From the NCBI GenBank assembly GCA_900554165.1, contig USGR01000029.1, forward strand, positions 1 through 8,950: a DNA stretch of 8,950 nucleotides. Reading direction: 5' to 3'. The translations under genes were made by a program, and so were the position numbers. The notes under the pieces are model-generated. The model was given only the letters and a program-made list of their open reading frames with translations. It did not search any database and was not told the origin of the DNA. The stretch is from an uncultured Oscillospiraceae bacterium. GTDB lineage: Bacteria; Bacillota_A; Clostridia; Oscillospirales; Acutalibacteraceae. Below are positions 6,349 through 8,950 of this stretch, one piece after another (the first letter of the stretch is position 1; every line of letters begins with the position of its first letter).

Positions 6349-7146
6349 ATGAATAAAACCGAAATGCTGAATAAGTTTTCTACAAATGACGAGGAGCGCC
6401 TGCTGCTTGCGCGGCTTCTTGACAAGCTGACGCTTGCCGACATGCGGGACATACCAGCATATACAGGCTTTTTGTCGCCTAAAGAGCAGGTGCTGTCAGA
6501 AATGCTGATTAACGCCTGCAAGGTGCATAAATATATATTTTACGGCGGCTATGACGGGGCTGAGCGTAATATCTGCGTATTTTTGCCGCAGTGGCAGGAG
6601 TCGCAGGACTGGATAAGCTCGGAATATTGTCCGCTGCGCGTTTTGCGATGCTTTTGGCCGAAAGAAATTGAGCTTACGCACAGGGACTTTTTGGGGGCCG
6701 TGCTTAGTCTCGGCATTGACCGCGAAAAAATTGGGGATATACTTGTAAGCGGCGATAAGTGCGATATAATAATGCTTGAGGATGTAGCGGAATATCTGCA
6801 ATATAATCTTTTAAAGGTTGGCCGGGCGCATATTAAATCTGAGGAAATTTCATCCGATAGTTTGTGCCTGCCGGAAAAACGCACTAAAATAATAAAGGAT
6901 ACCGTAAATTCACTGCGGCTTGACGCAGTAGCGGCGTCTGGCTTTTCGCTCGCAAGGGCAAAAGCCGCCCAATTAATTTTATCCGGGCGCGTACAGCTTA
7001 ATCATTTAGAGTGCATAAAACCCGACCGCACAGTATCGGCTGGAGATGTAATATCATGCAAAGGCTATGGTAAATTTATATTAAAGCAGGAGGCTGGAAC
7101 GTCGAAAAAGGGCCGTATAATTATTGAGATAGAAAGATATATTTAA
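6349..7146 (+). CDS. ylmH: YlmH-type S4 domain RNA-binding protein
   Basis: The 265-residue protein matches the YlmH family in length and order. The N-terminal part has FLSPKEQ and then Y65-GGYDGAER73, followed by GDILV near 129-133, which in this family belongs to an RNA-binding-like fold. The C-terminal S4 domain begins at S188-LRLDAV and runs through LARAKAAQLILSGRVQLNH, with the end GDVISCKGYGKFIL and KKGR. S4 domains bind structured RNA. Bacillus YlmH has been linked to the large ribosomal subunit and ribosome-associated quality control of stalled nascent chains, and in many Firmicutes its gene lies in the cell-division cluster after ftsZ. Here it is away from division genes. The ATG has only GAGG at twelve bases, a weak site, with an intervening ATGTAA. 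DUF1848 follows 95 bases later on the same strand. Confidence 0.9.
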   Translation: MNKTEMLNKFSTNDEERLLLARLLDKLTLADMRDIPAYTGFLSPKEQVLSEMLINACKVHKYIFYGGYDGAERNICVFLPQWQESQDWISSEYCPLRVLRCFWPKEIELTHRDFLGAVLSLGIDREKIGDILVSGDKCDIIMLEDVAEYLQYNLLKVGRAHIKSEEISSDSLCLPEKRTKIIKDTVNSLRLDAVAASGFSLARAKAAQLILSGRVQLNHLECIKPDRTVSAGDVISCKGYGKFILKQEAGTSKKGRIIIEIERYI

Positions 7147-7231
7147 AACACAGCGCAGAAAATTAGCGGCCAGGGTAAGCGTGATATCAATTCAGCGCTG
7201 CAAATTATGAGAGTTTGGCTATAAGTTATTT

Positions 7232-7235
7232 GGAG
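7232..7235 (+). promoter_or_regulatory. Ribosome binding site that fixes the DUF1848 start
   Basis: GGAG at 7232-7235 lies six bases before ATG 7242-7244. This supports starting the protein at MIISASRRTDIP rather than at the in-frame TTG at 7215, which would add nine residues not typical of the family. Confidence 0.7.
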
Positions 7236-7241
7236 AATACT

Positions 7242-8183
7242 ATGATAATAAGCGCAAGCCGGCGGACAGATATACCGGCATATTATTCCGACTGGTTTTT
7301 TAATAGAATAAAAGAAAAATATGTATTAGTAAGAAATCCAATGAATATGCGCAAAATAAGCAGAATAAGCCTATTAAGAGACGTCTGCGACGGCATAGTC
7401 TTCTGGACGAAAAACCCGCTGCCAATGATGAGCAGACTGGATGAGATAAGCGAATATCCATATTATTTTCAGTTTACATTAAACGCATATGGAAAAGATA
7501 TTGAAAGACGTCTGCCGTCAAAAAGAGAGGTTTTAATACCTGCGTTTATAAAGCTTGCTGATATGATAGGAAAAGAGCGGGTTGTCTGGCGGTACGACCC
7601 GATTTTATTTAATGAAAAATATACATCAGACTATCATATCAAATATTTTGAAATGCTTGTGCAAAGGCTTTGCGGACATACTGAAAAGTGCATTGTCAGT
7701 TTTCTTGACAATTACCGCAGCATAAATAAGAATATGAAGGCTTTAAATGTATCGGATATTTCAGACAGTGAAAAGTATGGGCTCATAGGCAGGATGGCGC
7801 AAACGGCTAAAAGGTACGGGATTTATATTGAAACTTGCGCCGAGGCTGCTGATTTTACAGATTTGGGCGTGGGCAAATCAAGCTGCATTGACGCTGAAAG
7901 GCTTGGAAAAATCGGCGGAGTTAGTCTGAAATCTCAAAAGGATAAAAATCAGCGCAAGGAGTGCGGATGTGCAGAGAGCATAGATATAGGAACATACAGC
8001 ACATGCCGAAACGGGTGCATGTATTGCTATGCAAATCACAGTGATAGGCTTATTTGCAGCAACGTAAAGCGGTATGATGCTCTGTCTCCGCTGCTGTGCG
8101 GAGAGATTGGCGCAGACGATGTCGTCAGCGAGCGCAGCGTTAAGTCGTTAATAGATGGTCAGGCAAGTTTTTTTGAAAAATAA
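7242..8183 (+). CDS. DUF1848 protein with C-terminal radical-SAM-like cysteine cluster
   Basis: The 313-residue protein matches the DUF1848 family over its whole length. Landmarks are SASRRTDIP at 4-12, YVLVRNP near 27-33, FWTKNP at 54-59, YYFQFTLNAYGKDIE near 77-91, WRYDPI at 116-121, ETC199AE and SC215IDAE. The C-terminal part has C241-G-C243 and then C255-RNG-C259-MY-C262-YAN, a CX3CX2C set like the one that binds the 4Fe-4S cluster and S-adenosylmethionine in radical SAM enzymes. Radical SAM enzymes normally carry this set near the N-terminus; as I recall, the Pfam description of DUF1848 also notes the likeness. The reaction and substrate are unknown, and an iron-sulfur cluster is inferred only. 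It is probably cytoplasmic, with no signal peptide or membrane helix. It follows ylmH by 95 bases and ends in the terminator shared with nth. Confidence 0.88.
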   Translation: MIISASRRTDIPAYYSDWFFNRIKEKYVLVRNPMNMRKISRISLLRDVCDGIVFWTKNPLPMMSRLDEISEYPYYFQFTLNAYGKDIERRLPSKREVLIPAFIKLADMIGKERVVWRYDPILFNEKYTSDYHIKYFEMLVQRLCGHTEKCIVSFLDNYRSINKNMKALNVSDISDSEKYGLIGRMAQTAKRYGIYIETCAEAADFTDLGVGKSSCIDAERLGKIGGVSLKSQKDKNQRKECGCAESIDIGTYSTCRNGCMYCYANHSDRLICSNVKRYDALSPLLCGEIGADDVVSERSVKSLIDGQASFFEK

Positions 8184-8230
8184 AAGAGCATGGCGGGGTA
8201 TCTTGTTAAATACCTTGCCATGCTCTTTTT
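8182..8230. terminator. Strong bidirectional terminator between convergent DUF1848 and nth genes
   Basis: Bases 8182-8201 pair with 8210-8229 as a 20-bp stem with only two G-U pairs and an eight-base loop (CTTGTTAA). The right arm ends in a T-run at 8226-8230 for plus-strand transcripts. On the minus strand the stem is followed by TTTTATTTTTC. The left arm overlaps the DUF1848 stop codon. It sits 30 bases past the end of nth on the minus strand, so it serves both genes. Confidence 0.9.
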
Positions 8231-8260
8231 GTCCGCTTAAATATACGATATCATCGTAAT

Positions 8261-8893
8261 TTATTTTCCCGTGGCAAACTTACAGAATGAGGCCATGCAG
8301 CACTCGCCGCATTTTGGAGTGCGTGCGGTGCATACTTTCCTGCCGTGCCATACAATTTGGTGGCAAAATGTACCCGACCGCGATAAATCGAGCAGCTTAC
8401 GCAGCTTCATTTCCACCTTATACGGGTCTTTTGTGTCAACGAGGCCCAGCCGGTTGGTTATGCGTATAAGATGTGTGTCGGTAACGACCGACGGCTGGCC
8501 AAATACATCGCCTAAAATAAGGTTTGCAGTTTTTCTGCCAATGCCGGGCAGCTTAAGCAAATCATCCATATTATCCGGCACCTTGCCGCCAAAGTCGCTA
8601 AGTATCATACGCGCCATCATTACTATGTCCCGCGATTTTGTTTTATACAGTCCGCAGGATTTGATTATTTCGCCGACGTCGTCAATATCGGCAGAGGCAA
8701 AGTCTTCAACCGTCTTATATTTTGAGAAAAGCACCGGCGTTACTAAATTAACCCTCGCATCGGTACACTGTGCCGAAAGGCGCGTAGCAATAAGCAGCTG
8801 CAGCGGGTCCTCGCTTCTAAGGGAGCAGGCGGCCTCGGGATATTCCCTGTCCATTGCGTCCATTGCAAGCTTAGCGCGTTCTTTATTAGTCAT
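8261..8893 (-). CDS. nth: Endonuclease III (DNA glycosylase/AP lyase)
   Basis: The 210-residue protein is almost exactly the length of E. coli Nth (211). LSAQCTDARVN (39-49) is the DNA-intercalating loop region. The helix-hairpin-helix LPGIGRKTAN carries the catalytic lysine K121, and VTDTHL carries the catalytic aspartate D139; both are one residue offset from E. coli K120 and D138. The C-terminal cysteines C188, C195, C198 and C204 form CX6CX2CX5C, the 4Fe-4S cluster of the family. The enzyme removes oxidised pyrimidines and cuts the abasic site, in cytoplasmic base excision repair. The ATG at 8893-8891 is chosen because GAGGTGAT (8906-8899) lies about five bases upstream; an in-frame start eleven codons earlier lacks a clear site. 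All catalytic residues are intact, so it should be functional. Confidence 0.97.
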   Translation of the reverse strand: MTNKERAKLAMDAMDREYPEAACSLRSEDPLQLLIATRLSAQCTDARVNLVTPVLFSKYKTVEDFASADIDDVGEIIKSCGLYKTKSRDIVMMARMILSDFGGKVPDNMDDLLKLPGIGRKTANLILGDVFGQPSVVTDTHLIRITNRLGLVDTKDPYKVEMKLRKLLDLSRSGTFCHQIVWHGRKVCTARTPKCGECCMASFCKFATGK

Positions 8894-8932
8894 ATATATC
8901 ACCTCAAATATGTGTTGCATCATCAAAAGCTA

Positions 8933-8948
8933 TGATATAATATATAAT
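8933..8948 (+). promoter_or_regulatory. Possible outward promoter at the right edge
   Basis: TGATATAAT (8933-8941) is an extended -10 element on the plus strand, with TTGCAT at 8915-8920 at a short 15-base spacing. A second TATAAT is at 8943-8948. It could drive a gene beyond the window, divergent from nth. The nth promoter itself must overlap this AT-rich stretch or lie outside. Confidence 0.3.
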
Positions 8949-8950
8949 AA

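Noticed and set aside
7151..7200. CAGCGC and GCGCTG inverted repeat between ylmH and DUF1848
   Set aside because: Only six base pairs with a 38-base loop, and the right copy is itself a palindrome; no T-run follows.

Overview
The window looks like a chromosomal segment of a low-to-mid GC Firmicute, most likely class Clostridia. The evidence is a fakA/yloV–recG neighbourhood, AUA-rich codon use, strong AGGAGG-type ribosome binding sites, a YlmH-type S4 protein, a PaiA-type acetyltransferase and a DUF1848 protein. No phage, transposon, CRISPR array, rRNA or tRNA was seen.

Layout. (1) Bases 1-3575, plus strand: the 3' end of fakA (fatty acid kinase ATPase subunit), a PaiA-like polyamine N-acetyltransferase starting at TTG, and full-length recG. 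(2) Bases 3576-4007: a 432-base gap with a hairpin that probably ends the minus-strand genes. (3) Bases 4008-5610, minus strand, transcribed right to left: a Nudix hydrolase with a substituted Nudix box, a DUF2975 four-helix membrane protein and a small unknown lipoprotein. A good extended -10 promoter lies at 5712-5740. (4) Bases 5611-6348: a 738-base gap with no recognisable gene. It holds a possible plus-strand promoter and a terminator-like hairpin, and one frame has few stops, so it may encode a small RNA, a long leader or a decayed gene. (5) Bases 6349-8183, plus strand: ylmH (S4 RNA-binding protein) and a DUF1848 protein with a radical-SAM-type CX3CX2C cluster at its C-terminal end. (6) A near-perfect 20-bp terminator serves the convergent DUF1848 and nth genes. 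(7) Bases 8261-8893, minus strand: nth (endonuclease III). A possible divergent promoter faces out of the right edge.

The genes are mostly housekeeping: phospholipid precursor supply (fakA), replication fork repair (recG), base excision repair (nth) and ribosome or RNA quality control (ylmH). Around them are small accessory genes whose roles cannot be settled from sequence. No coherent new multi-gene system was found. The points most worth following are the DUF1848 protein, the Nudix protein with Lys at the catalytic-base position, and the possible orphan transcript at about 5900-6243.
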